Source: Microplitis mediator (Eukaryota; Arthropoda; Insecta; Hymenoptera; Braconidae). From it: a stretch of 64,000 nt of DNA. Below the pieces are notes generated by a model. The model was not told the origin of the DNA. It made no database searches and saw only the letters and a program-made list of their open reading frames with translations. The translations under genes and the position numbers were made by a program. Location: positions 2,976,001-3,040,000 of the forward strand of contig NC_079970.1 of the NCBI RefSeq assembly GCF_029852145.1, given 5' to 3'. Position 1 is the first letter of the stretch, and every line of letters starts with the position of its first letter. Shown piece after piece: positions 24,278 to 35,299 of this stretch.

Positions 24278-27200
24278 ATGGCTCCAGATGTACAGAGTGT
24301 TGATGACATTGATTTTGATGGTAAGTTAATACAAATACTACTACAATCTTTTTAATTTAAAAAACAGTTTTCTTTTTTTGGTAAAAAAACAACGAGTATA
24401 AGGTAAAGGTCCCAACTATTGATCCTATAAGATATATAAAATGTTATAAATGATTTATTATATTTAAAATCAATAAGAAATATATTTTTTAAATCCACTC
24501 GTTTGATGCTTCAATTAATTTAATTATTTTTATTAATTAAAAAAATTTTCTAATGATTTTAGAGAATTTTATATGATCCTGAAGTTAACAGACAATTTAC
24601 AATTTTTGGATTTTATTTTTTCAACTAATAAATTAGAAAAAAAAAATAAATAAAAAAATGCACATGTAGAAAAATAAACTCGATGAGTGCATTTTTTTCA
24701 AATATTTTTTTTTTTATAAATTATCGTTTTAGAAAATTCCAAAAATTATTTGACGTTCGCTAACTTATGATCCTGGAGATAGCAGACATTTAAAAATTTT
24801 TGAATTTTTGTTTTTCAACAAATCAATTGCAAAAAAATAAAATAAAAATATGCACATGTAGAAAATTTAAAAAACTACAGGTGCAATTTTTTCAAATATT
24901 TTTTTTTTATGGTTTATCGTCTAAAAAAATATCCAAAAATTATTAGATGTCTGCTAACTTTAGTATCATGAATTTTATTTCTCTCAAACGTATCAAATTT
25001 TTATGATACTGAAGTTAGCAGACGTCTAATAATTTTTGGATTTTTTTTTAGACGATAAACCATAAAAAAAAATATTTGAAAAAATTGCACCTGTAGTTTT
25101 TAAAATTTTCTACATAAGCATATTTTTCTTTTATTTTTTTTTCAATTGATTTGTTGAAAAACAAAAATTCAAAAATTTTTAAATGTCTGCTAACTTCAGG
25201 ATCATAAATTTTTTGCTTCTAATCTTTTGTATAAACAAAACTACGTTATTTTTCTAGGGTTCAAAATATTTGTAATTTTAAAAATTTTTAAGGAATTTGA
25301 GTAAATAATAAAATAAAGTATCGATAATTGTAACCCTGTAAATAATTTACTCAAGAGTAAACTGGACATAAATTGTTATCTAGATTAAAAATAAGTAAAC
25401 AAGTGTCTGATTGATAAGGAGACAATGATTAGGAGTAATAAATTTTTTTCAACAAAAATATAATTATCGAGATTGATGTACATTATTTATGAATATTATG
25501 TCAGTGCATTAGATATTAATTAATACTTTTAGGGAAAGAAAATATTATTTTGTATGAGCCCATGAAGGGAATTCATGTAAATCAAATACATAAACACCCC
25601 ACGTACTCCATGACAAACATGTGATTATTAGAGTTATCAATGATGGACCTATTCCAGCGATAATAAAGTCTTTAGTTCTGATGTGCCCAGCGGCACTGAC
25701 AATTGCATTTGGTGGTGTACCGACTGGCAAGTGGAATGAAAACGAGCAGCACAGAGCAACTGGCAGCATCATGTACAGCGGGTGAACTTTCATCGAGACA
25801 CACTGAAAAAATAAAAGTTATTATTGATCTATAACCCAACGTTTGAATAAGTATTGGATATGCATTAGTATTCATACCATTTCAGCTAAAACCGGAACAA
25901 TGATATTGGCAACCGCGACATTGGCTGTCAATTCCGTGACTATTTCAGCAAACAAGCAAACAATAAATAACGTAATTAATGGATCAACATTTTTTAGATG
26001 TCCGAGTTTGTCTCCAAGCATTTTAGATAGTCCCGTGTCTTTACTGCCAATAGCGATAGCAAATCCACCACCAAGAACAAAAATCAAACTCCAGTGCATT
26101 TTTTGATGGATAGTTTTCCAGTCAATTAATGCAGATGATGGTTTTGTCGGTCGTTTACTCGGATCTTTGTCAAACGCCCGAAGAAAGTCTAGTTTTGACG
26201 GTATTATAAATAGTAAAATAATTATTCCAACAACGGCCGTTGAGTCTTTGATTGGTCTGAAAAAAAAAGTCTTAATGATTTAAGAAACGAAAAAAAATAA
26301 ATGTATAATGAGTATTAACATTTGAATGAACTAACAGGTCTGTAATGTAAGTAGGCCAGCCTCGCACGAATCCAGGTTTTCTAAAGAACCAAAGGAGAAC
26401 AACTAAAAGAAAAAGAAAACCGACGATGGATTCATACCACGTAACAGGCCCAAGATCTCTGTATCTTTTATCAATAACTGCTTTAGCAACTTTTTCGCCT
26501 TCCTCGCCGATATTTATGGCACGTGCGTCTTCACTCTTTGGCCTAAAAAGTCCCATGTACATAACTTGAAGCCAAAGCCACGTGAAGAAGCCCATAATTA
26601 GCATCGGTGGCACGGAATAAAACATCCAAGAAGCGAAATTTATTCCCGGACCATCGCTGAATCGTCTGACAGATTAAAAAAAAAAGCTAAACTACAATTA
26701 CCGTCGTTTTAATTGCTGTCAATTAAATTAATTTAAATAATATTTACTCTTCGTATAATCCTTTCAGGGTTAAATTAACCCCACTTCCAACGATGGTACC
26801 AATCCCACCAATACTAGACGCATACGATGCCGACAAATAATACACCATTGTACTGCGTGTTGGTTTTTTTGATCTAAAAATATTTTAAATAATTAATTGC
26901 AGATATGTATCTGATACACAAAAGAATAAAATAATAACGGAGTTGTTATGCTACGATTGTTTTAATTGTAACAAACCTTTCATCATGATTTGCTGATTGA
27001 TTAATAGACGTATCATCAAACACAAACATGTCACCGAGACCTTGCTGCACATGTAATGTATACACAATATATTATTAACAAGTAATAAATAATAAATTTA
27101 AATAAATGAAGTTGACAATATTTACAACTGTGATATAATAATATAACAATGGATTTTATTACCGCTTCTAATTCAACGAGAACTGTTTCAATAATAGGAA

Positions 27201-30200
27201 TCATCATAGCTGTAGCGGCAGTATTTGAAATCCACATTGAAATGAACATCGTCACGTAAAAAAGACCAAGACTTAATCTAATAATAAATAAATAAATAAT
27301 TTATCTTCATTTTTTGATAATATTAAAAAAAAATGATTCTGAAGTTAACCGACGTCCAGTAATTTTTGAATTTTTTTTAAAGCGATAAAATTATTCAAAA
27401 AAATTTCATCTAGTTTTTAAAATTTTCTACATGTGCATTTTTTTTTTTTTTTTTTAATAGATTTGTTAAAAAAAAATCAGAAAATTATAATTCGTCTGTT
27501 AACTTCAGGATCGTAAAAATATTCGTACTTCCGATGGCTGCAGCCGATAAGTTTAATGATAAGTAATGCAACTCGCATATGTAATCCTGAATTTTCAATT
27601 ACGACAGCTATAATCAGGCTGCCCAAAAACATTATTGTCGTATCATTAATATAAGCATCGCATGTATGACTCGTGTCCAGAATCCCCATCAGCGGATAGA
27701 GGACTATTGGTATCATTCCTGTTATTGGCAATGGTAAACTTTCAGTGACCCAGTACATGGCCATTATCGCAACGACATACAAACATTTGTACATTTTTTC
27801 ATTGTTTATTATTACCAAGGGCAGGAGTATCAGTGGCCATAGTAATAAAATAAACGTCTTCCAATAAAGACAAATAAATCTTAGCAACAGCCTCAAGCAG
27901 CCATCTTTCTTCCTACATGATAAATAAAATAAATTAATAAATAAATGTTATCTACATTTAATTAGTTAATTAATTACATTTGTTTTTACTCACTCTGTAG
28001 CATCATCTTCTACTTTTACAACAGTATCGTCTGTTTGAGAAACCATTTTGATCCTTATCACTTGTTAGAGTACTAAATTTTTTTATTCTTCAACATTACA
28101 TATCACTGAAATATATTAAATTATAATTATTATTAAAAAAATACATTTATAAAAAAAAAAATATTTACGTTTTGTTAAAACTATAATTGTTAACTCATAA
28201 AAATTAACTTTTCTAATCATATCTAAACATCGACAGCACTAAAATATGAGATAACAGTTATTCAAAATATGAGTGTGAATATAGCAGACATGAGACTATA
28301 AATTTTAAATAAATAAATTCAAATCAAATAATAAAATTTTAAAAAATGCGCGTATTGATTTCTCGATTATTGAAATACGCATTTTATTTATTTTTTCCAA
28401 AATTTAAAAATTGATAATTGTCAGCTACATTCGCACTCATATTCAAAATATCCTGAAGTTGGAAGACAATTGACAATTTTCGGTTTTTTTTCAACAAATT
28501 AATTACAAATAAAAACAACTATAGGTGCAATTTTTTGAAATATTTTTAGTTTCATAATTTATTGTTTCTAAAAAAATCAAAAAATTACGTCGGCTAACTT
28601 GAGTATCGTATTCAAATGATATGAGTGAGAATGTAGCAGACATGAGACAATTTATAAATTTGAAATAATGAAATTTAAAAAAATGCGCGTGCTGGTTTTT
28701 CATTGATCTAAAGACGGATTTTAAAATTTTTATTCTCTTGCTATTTTATTTATTGATTCAAAAATTTAAAAAATTCCCACTTGTCAATTACATTCACAGT
28801 CATTCAAAATATGAGTATAAATCTAGCAGACATAAGACTATTTTTAAAATACATATAAAAAAATTAAAGAATTAAGTTGATAAAATAAAAAAAATGCATG
28901 TACTGATTGTAGAATTTTTTGAAAGTCCATTTCTTAATTTTTTTGTTTAAAAAATTTCATTTTATTATTTAAAAATTTAAAAAATTGTCAGATGTCCGCC
29001 AACTTTACTGTCATATTCAAAATTTTATTTTTTATCAATTATTATTTATATATTTATATTAAATTTATATATTAAAGTAACTAGAATTCAATTTCAACAT
29101 CGTGCTACATTGACAAGAGTAAGTGCAGCTGGCATTTTATCCAGCGATAGCTTCAATTGACACGTTAACCCGTCACATTAACGAGAATTTTCACCATGTT
29201 CACTTTTTTATTTTATAATTTTACATAGCTCAGTTTACTCATAACAATTGTAATGGCCATGATGATAAATACCAACCGAATAGTTTCATTTATATCAAAC
29301 AATTCCTCAAAACATTAATTACACTCTTCCTTATCCTACAGATAAATTCAAAATTCAAATTCTTCAAAAATTTTAACTTAATTATTATCAAATATCCACT
29401 ACATATTATTATATTTATCATTCAAACGAAACTCACCTTCCGGTTAAAAAAATTATTATTATTTTTCATCAATTATTTTATTCAAATAAAGTTTTATTTT
29501 TTTTTGGAGTTACACCAGCATTTAAACGTACGAAGAAACAAACAATGAACACGTGTTTATTTAGAAAACAATTCTTATATATACTAATTTATCAACTTGT
29601 TTAATTTATTTATTATTTATCCGATCAATAATTATAAATTAAAATAATCGTTTATTAAAATTCAAACTGCGGTTATTTATTACACAAAAAAAAAACACTT
29701 GAATATTAATTTTATTTATAAAATAAATAGTATTTATAATAATCACTAATCACAAATTAGAAATAAATATTTAAAAGATAACAAATAAAATAAAATAAAA
29801 TAATAAATTTATAAACCTAAGGGTTAATTAATTTTAAATTATAATTTAAAAAAAAAATGTACAGTATGCACATGAACTTATGACCGGTGCAGGAATTAGA
29901 GAACTGAAGACCCTCAGCGTTTGGGTTCTGGTTATGGACTGCAACGGGTTGTAGTTTGTTTCAACTTTTCCCCCTTCTTTTATCACCCTATTCATTGTCA
30001 TGGGTTTTTCATCATACTTCTTTTAGCAAGTTTAAGAAGCGCTGTTGTGACGTCGTCGTTATTGCCACGAGTTTAAAAATACTTCTCGTACCTACATCTA
30101 TATCTTTATTTTAACAAAATTTTATTTATGTTTATATATAAAATATAAAAAAAAATTATTTAAGATTTAATATCCACACTTATTGATAAATTTTTTTCTT

Positions 30201-33200
30201 TAAATTAACGTTATCTTCATAGTAAATAGATATCTTAATGCCTCCAGGTAAAATGTTATTACTAAAACATAATTTAATTTTTTTTTTATCACTGCTCATA
30301 TAATGACGACAAGTAAAAATTAAATTTTTGATACTCATTGTAATATGTAATAGAATTACTAACGTCTTTGTACTGTTTATTCATGAAGAAACTTTAATTT
30401 ATGATGAGACTATTAAGTTTTTTTTTTTAAGCTATAATTTTTTTGTAGATAAAAAAAAATAAATATATATATGTACATTTTTATTTAAATAAAATGGATG
30501 AATGTGAAGGTTTAAAAATAATACGGATTTTTTATAAATAAATTTGTGTTTTTTAAAAAATATCAATGATATATAAATAACGAAAATAATTTATAAATAA
30601 AAATTACTTTAGTATTAAATTTAAATATAAATAATTATGAGTGTGAATGTAGCAGACATCAGACAAATTTAAAATTATTAATAAATAGAGTAAATAATTA
30701 ATAAAATTAAATTTTAAAAAAATGCGCATTTCAAAAATTTTGAAATTAATAAGTGCATTTTTTGTAAATATTATTTTTTAAATTATTTACTCTATTTATT
30801 TATAATTTTAAATTTGTCGGATCTTTGCTACATTCACTCTCATAAATAATACGATACTGAAGTTAGTCGACGTCTAATAATTTTAAAATTTTTTTCAAAG
30901 CAATAAATTAGAAAAAAAATATTTTAAAAAATTGCACTGATAGTTTTTTAAATTTCCTACATGTGCATATTTTTACTTTTTTTTTTGTAATTGATTTTTT
31001 TTTTTAAATCTGAAAACTTCTAAACGTCAATTTTAGGATCATAATAATTGTTTATATTTTTAAAAAAGTTGTAAGTAATAAATAATTTATTATTTTATGT
31101 TTTAGAAAAATATCGGCTGTATGCAAGTATATCATTTGCATTTTTATTACTCGGAATTGGAGTACCTCTATGGTGGCATACAACAGCAGTACCACGTGTT
31201 ACCCTCCCGTACTCTGGGATAGCGGAATTATCAAATTTGAATATTAAAATCCGCGGTAATATTTTAGTCGCAACAACATCTGAAGAACGCGCGCAATTTA
31301 TAACAAACCAAATTAGAACGGCATTTGAAAATTCAAGTAAGGACAAATGAATAATTTAATTACCGTTAAAAAAATTTTAATGTATATAAAAATTTCCCAC
31401 GCGCAGTATTAGATAATATATGTTGTTGATATTAATCACTACAATGTTTTAAAAAATGTTGATACGATGATTAAATAAAACAATCGAGATATTAATCTAA
31501 TGCGCAGATACATTTTAATTATTAGTAATTCATATACTAGATTATGTAATATTAATAAATTAAATGAATATATATTTCATAATATGTATAATATAATAAA
31601 TTTATAATTTTAGCATTGTACAGCCTCAAAGTGTCATTTGAAGTAATATCAAAGAATCTTGTAAATTCTGCCTTCACGCAGTATGACCATGAAAAAATCG
31701 CGCGTACATTTGACATTGGAATTGGTGATTTATTATTTCTCGAAGCGCCGAATTTAAATGAAATAATTGTGGGCCACCATCGAGCTATTTTTTTTCCAAC
31801 GCAAACAGGTAAATTGATATTAATATGTATCGATATGACAATTAGGCATCGAGATTAAATATTTAAATATTTTTTTAGATGGATCTAAACTGGTACACTT
31901 ACTGTCCCACATGATTCTTAGAGACGAATCATTGATTCTAACAAGAAACGCAATGACAGACCCAACAAAATACAGTTTAGATGAAGAAAATCGTCGCAGA
32001 TTTCCACCAAGTTCAACTTACGATATATTGCTTACGGTTGTTAATCCAAATCCTGATAAATTATCGATTAAATGGAACTTGTCAAATATAACTAGAGGTA
32101 TTTTATATATATGTTTATATTTAAATTAATTTTTTAAATAATTTAAACTATGGTATTTATTTTTAGATTATCTGGAGCCATTTTTAGACCAACTGTCAGT
32201 CATAGCAAATTTTTCAGTTAAATCACAATGGCTGTACTTAATGCCACTGGATATAACACCAAAACAAATTCCCGATAGTAGTGAACTAGGAAGACATTAT
32301 GCTTTATCGGAAAGTATTTTACCACAATTGATAACGCCGTTGGAAAAAAAATTAGGTATAATATACATGGTATAAAATAAAAATGTGACAGTTTCGTATC
32401 GCGACTGGTCATGTCATTAGCTATCAATTATCTTGTTTTAAAAATACTACTTCCGGGTAAATATAAAAATCTAGAATTTAAAATTCTTTGGGATTTTTAT
32501 TTCCACAAAAGACAGATCATTTTCCATGTATGCTAGTAAGTTACGCTACAGTTTCATTCCGCGTACGGTTCTCTCCTCAGTAAAGCTATTGGACGTATCC
32601 TTCCTCAGACTGTCCGTATATTTACAAATACCAGACATAAAAAGTGTAGCTATTTTTACTTCTCTGCTGTCTTTCTCAGCGGCTAGGAAAATTATTTTCA
32701 TTTACATTTACATTTTTTATAGCGCATCAAATATTTTAAGACATGTGACCAGACATCATTCCAAACAACTACCGAAAAAAAAATACAATAATAAATTATC
32801 TGAGCAATGAAATATTAATAATTTTAATAAATTATGTTTCAGCTTCACAAGTGAGTTTGCATCCTTGTATAAATCTTGTTATGTACACAGTTCCTTGTGA
32901 TCAATCGCCTCTGTATATTTATACTAAAAGCGGACATAAATCAAACTCTGTAAATAATGTCAAAGCTTTTTTATCTCCAAGATGGGGTGGTGTAGTTATT
33001 TCAAACTCGCCAACTGATGTTTGCAAACAAGTACTTGAAAAAAATGACGACAAACCTGTTGAAGTTGTTCCAAATGCCGTTACAATAATGGGTGTCTTTT
33101 TATCACAGCTGAGACTCCTGTTGGGAATTCCCGAGCCTGTAAGTTTTGTTGACTACCATATAAATTTTTCCATTGATTAGTTTTTTTAATTTTATTTATC

Positions 33201-34214
33201 ATTCATAGAATTATAAAATTTCCGGTGTGACGGTCACACCCACACCTGGAGAATCAATTCTCCGAGATTGGGAATTCGACTTACTTTTGCGTGTTCGTGC
33301 TATCGAACAACTGACATCAGCAAAACTTACTTTACAATCGTTGGCGCAACTTCTTGAGGAAATTAGCAATATTGTTATTACTGAAACTGTCGGAAATAGA
33401 ATTAAGTCAGCCCTTGACCTGATTCATCAGTCAGCGGAAAAATTACTGGATGGAGAACTGATGGAAGGTTTTTCTTTGAGCAAAGAATCTTTTGTTACCG
33501 CGGAAATGGCTTTTACAGATCCCTCATTATTAGCACTTTTATATTTTCCTGATGATCAAAAGTAAGTAATATTTTAATTTGTAATAATAAACCCCGTGTA
33601 AAAAAATTATTGTTCACAATGAATTTAAATATAAATTTAATCTCGAAACTCAGATCGTGACACAAATATGACTTTTATCATGAATTTGTATCAAGAACTT
33701 TAATCACGTCAAAATTATGACAGTAAAATTTAAATCCAAGTGATCCGAAGTTCATTCACTAAATTAATTTTATAACCGAAACTGATTTACGTAAATCAAG
33801 TACTTGATAGAAGAAGTTTATTGGTAATTTCTGAATCGATAAATTTGACAAAAGATTTAATTCAGTAAAAATTCAGTCAAGTTTCTATCGAAGTCATCTC
33901 AAGTCCAATTCAAAGACGTAATAAATTAATTTTATAATTGGTACTGATTTACTAGACTAAAAGTTGGAGTGAATTCATGATGAAAGTCATATTTTTGTCA
34001 CGTTCTGAGTTTCGTCATGAAATTCAGATCTAAATTAATTATGAACGAAAATTTTTTTTACACGGGACGTCAGTAAAAAAAATATCATTACTCACTGATT
34101 ATATTTTTAACCAGGTATGCAGTATATATTCCATTATTTTTACCAGTAATGATTCCAGTATTATTATCATTGAAAAATATATCCCGGTATTTTTTAAATA
34201 AAAACAATTCTTAA
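24278..34214 (+). CDS. PIGS: PIG-S, GPI transamidase subunit
   Basis: Nine coding exons: 24278-24320, 31106-31336, 31614-31808, 31879-32097, 32167-32355, 32843-33138, 33209-33561, 34115-34214, where the first is a 43-base exon separated by a 6.8-kb intron (eight segments in all). Phases agree throughout, giving 541 residues (human 555). The N-terminus carries a membrane helix (about 17-37, ending GVPLWWHTTAVPR, the family hallmark); most of the protein is a lumenal domain, with GGVVISNSP and TPGESILRDWEFDLLLRVRA; a second membrane helix is near 510-530 (PLFLPVMIPVLL). PIG-S is a structural subunit of the ER GPI-transamidase (with PIG-K, GPAA1, PIG-T, PIG-U), which attaches GPI anchors to proteins. 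The long first intron contains an antisense transporter gene and many MITEs. Confidence 0.95.
24573..24770. mobile_element. family A palindromic MITE, copy 3
   Basis: Starts ATGATCCTGAAGTTAACAGA. Its right end overlaps the left end of copy 4 (CTAACTTATGATCCTGG). GAATTTTAT precedes copy 3 and follows copy 4, so the two behave as one tandem insertion with one target-site duplication. Confidence 0.7.
24767..25205. repeat. long hairpin made by family A copies 4 and 5
   Basis: Copy 4 (24767-24969) and copy 5 (25003-25205) are near-identical and in opposite orientation, separated by 33 bases. Read against each other they match along almost the full 203 bases, with only scattered mismatches. Copy 5 is flanked by AAATTTTT on both sides, so it is an independent insertion. 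The structure lies in PIGS intron 1 and about 340 bases past the stop codon of the antisense SLC13 gene. Confidence 0.8.
25545..28046 (-). CDS. Indy: SLC13 family Na+-coupled di/tricarboxylate transporter (Indy-like), nested in PIGS intron 1
   Basis: Eight coding exons, minus strand: 27994-28046, 27529-27912, 27163-27277, 26977-27044, 26748-26873, 26336-26665, 25878-26256, 25545-25802. Phases close exactly for 570 residues, normal for SLC13. Hydrophobic throughout. Family marks seen: KTFILLLWPLILLP near the start; the first SNT motif WISNTAATAMMIPI (S163-N164-T165); LPVGTPPNAIVSAAG, the Na+:sulfate/dicarboxylate signature; and the repeat-2 hairpin ELTANVAVANIIVP, where the usual Ser of SN(T/V) is Ala (A470). 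The family imports citrate, succinate or related anions at the plasma membrane; Drosophila Indy affects metabolism and lifespan. The whole gene lies on the opposite strand inside PIGS intron 1. Whether it is the Indy ortholog or a paralog cannot be settled here. Confidence 0.93.
27333..27514. mobile_element. family A MITE, copy 6, beside an SLC13 splice donor
   Basis: Starts ATGATTCTGAAGTTAACCGA and ends GTTAACTTCAGGATCGT. It sits inside SLC13 intron 2, and its end is only 14 bases from the exon boundary at 27529. Confidence 0.7.
28269..29014. mobile_element. cluster of four MITEs: B2, A7, B3, B4
   Basis: Family B copies at 28269-28440, 28621-28803 and 28811-29014, with a short family A copy at 28449-28609 between the first two. 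Each is bounded by a version of ATTCAAAAT (five occurrences: before the first, between each pair, after the last). This points to repeated insertion into the duplicated target site. Region lies in PIGS intron 1, upstream of the SLC13 start. Confidence 0.75.
29015..31105. other. rest of PIGS intron 1; likely SLC13 promoter side
   Basis: AT-rich intron. A GC-richer patch at 29870-30070 lies about 1.9 kb upstream of the SLC13 start codon on its strand and could be a leader or promoter. MITE copies B5 (30637-30843) and A8 (30851-31042) sit at the right end. No further coding exon seen. Confidence 0.4.
30637..31042. mobile_element. family B MITE (copy 5) and family A MITE (copy 8) side by side
   Basis: B5 30637-30843 starts ATGAGTGTGAATGTAGCAGA and ends CTACATTCACTCTCAT; A8 30851-31042 starts ACGATACTGAAGTTAGTCGA and ends TTTTAGGATCAT. 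The spacer AAATAAT also occurs left of B5, and AATAATT right of A8, so one element inserted into or next to the target duplication of the other. A8 ends 64 bases before PIGS exon 2. Confidence 0.75.
33593..34066. mobile_element. 474-bp inverted-repeat element in the last PIGS intron
   Basis: The ends are inverted copies starting CCCGTGTAAAAAAA, with arms that stay similar for about 100 bases (each contains GTGACA.AAATATGACTTT and CGAAACTCAGA). No ORF. It fills nearly the whole intron between exons 33561 and 34115. The class is unclear; no TTAA flank. Confidence 0.75.
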
Positions 34215-35299
34215 TGTACTAGATGATTAATTTATCATTTAATAAATTTATTTATGGTAAGTTTTTTCACATTTTTGTAATTGAAAAAAATATAAATAAA
34301 TAATATATACTTAAAATTAATATTTTATAAAATTCATTCGGGAAATAATTAAAATTATAATCAAATTATCTTAATATTTGTAAAAATTTTATGCATCAAG
34401 TCAAACATTTATTAGCGTACTTGTCATTAGTTATGAAATTTTTAAAAATAATTAAAATATTTTACTATCCAACAATAAATTCAAATAATTGAATTTGTTT
34501 TTATGAGATTATTTTTTTTCCAGACAAAAATTAACGCGACAGATTTTATTATATTTAAATTTAAATTTACACAAGTAAATTCGGGTTTTGTTTTATAGAT
34601 CTATAAATTACGATAAATAATTTTTTGATCGTTAACTTAACGGATATATTGTCTTTTTGTCGGTAAATAATTAAGTATCCAATAACTGCACAACAGTAAT
34701 TATCTTATCTCATTATTAAGATTTAAAAAAAAAAAAAAAGTTGCCTTAAAAATAATAAAATAAAAAAATTTAGTTAACCAACAAGACATTTTTAAAAATA
34801 ATTTTTACAAAATAAATGATAAACAATGGCGTTGATGAGCGTAAATCTCAAATGAATAAAAGTTACAATGATAATGATCGTAATGAAATAATAACAATAA
34901 TAATAATAATGATAATGATAATAGTATTAATAATATTACATTAATATTAAAGCTCAAAATTTATCATAAATCATTTTCACGAATGTGTAGTAAGTACACA
35001 GTCATTATCGGATTCTCACGATTATTATTACAATAATAATAATAATTGATTAACAGAAAAGTAATTAAGTAAAAATATAAAAATTAATGACAGATGAAAT
35101 GAATCCTTAGAAGGGTCAGTAAAAATACCCGACCCAGAGATAAAGGAACACGACAGAAGCGCGAATGAATTATGAATCGAATAAAAATAAATTAGTCAAT
35201 TGTATGAGTGCACCTAAATTGTTATAGCAAAGTAAAAACAATTTTTAAAAAAATATCGATTAGAAATAAAATTAATAATAATTATTATTATTATATAAG
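34215..35299. other. convergent 3' region between PIGS and the Raw-like gene
   Basis: AT-rich 3' flanks of two convergent genes, with poly(A)-signal-like words and (AAT)-rich tracts around 34890-34930 and 35030. No gene seen. Confidence 0.5.

Noticed and set aside
32526..32810. 94-codon plus-strand ORF between two PIGS exons
   Set aside because: It falls wholly in the intron 32356-32842; including it would break the PIGS frame, and its composition is not coding-like.
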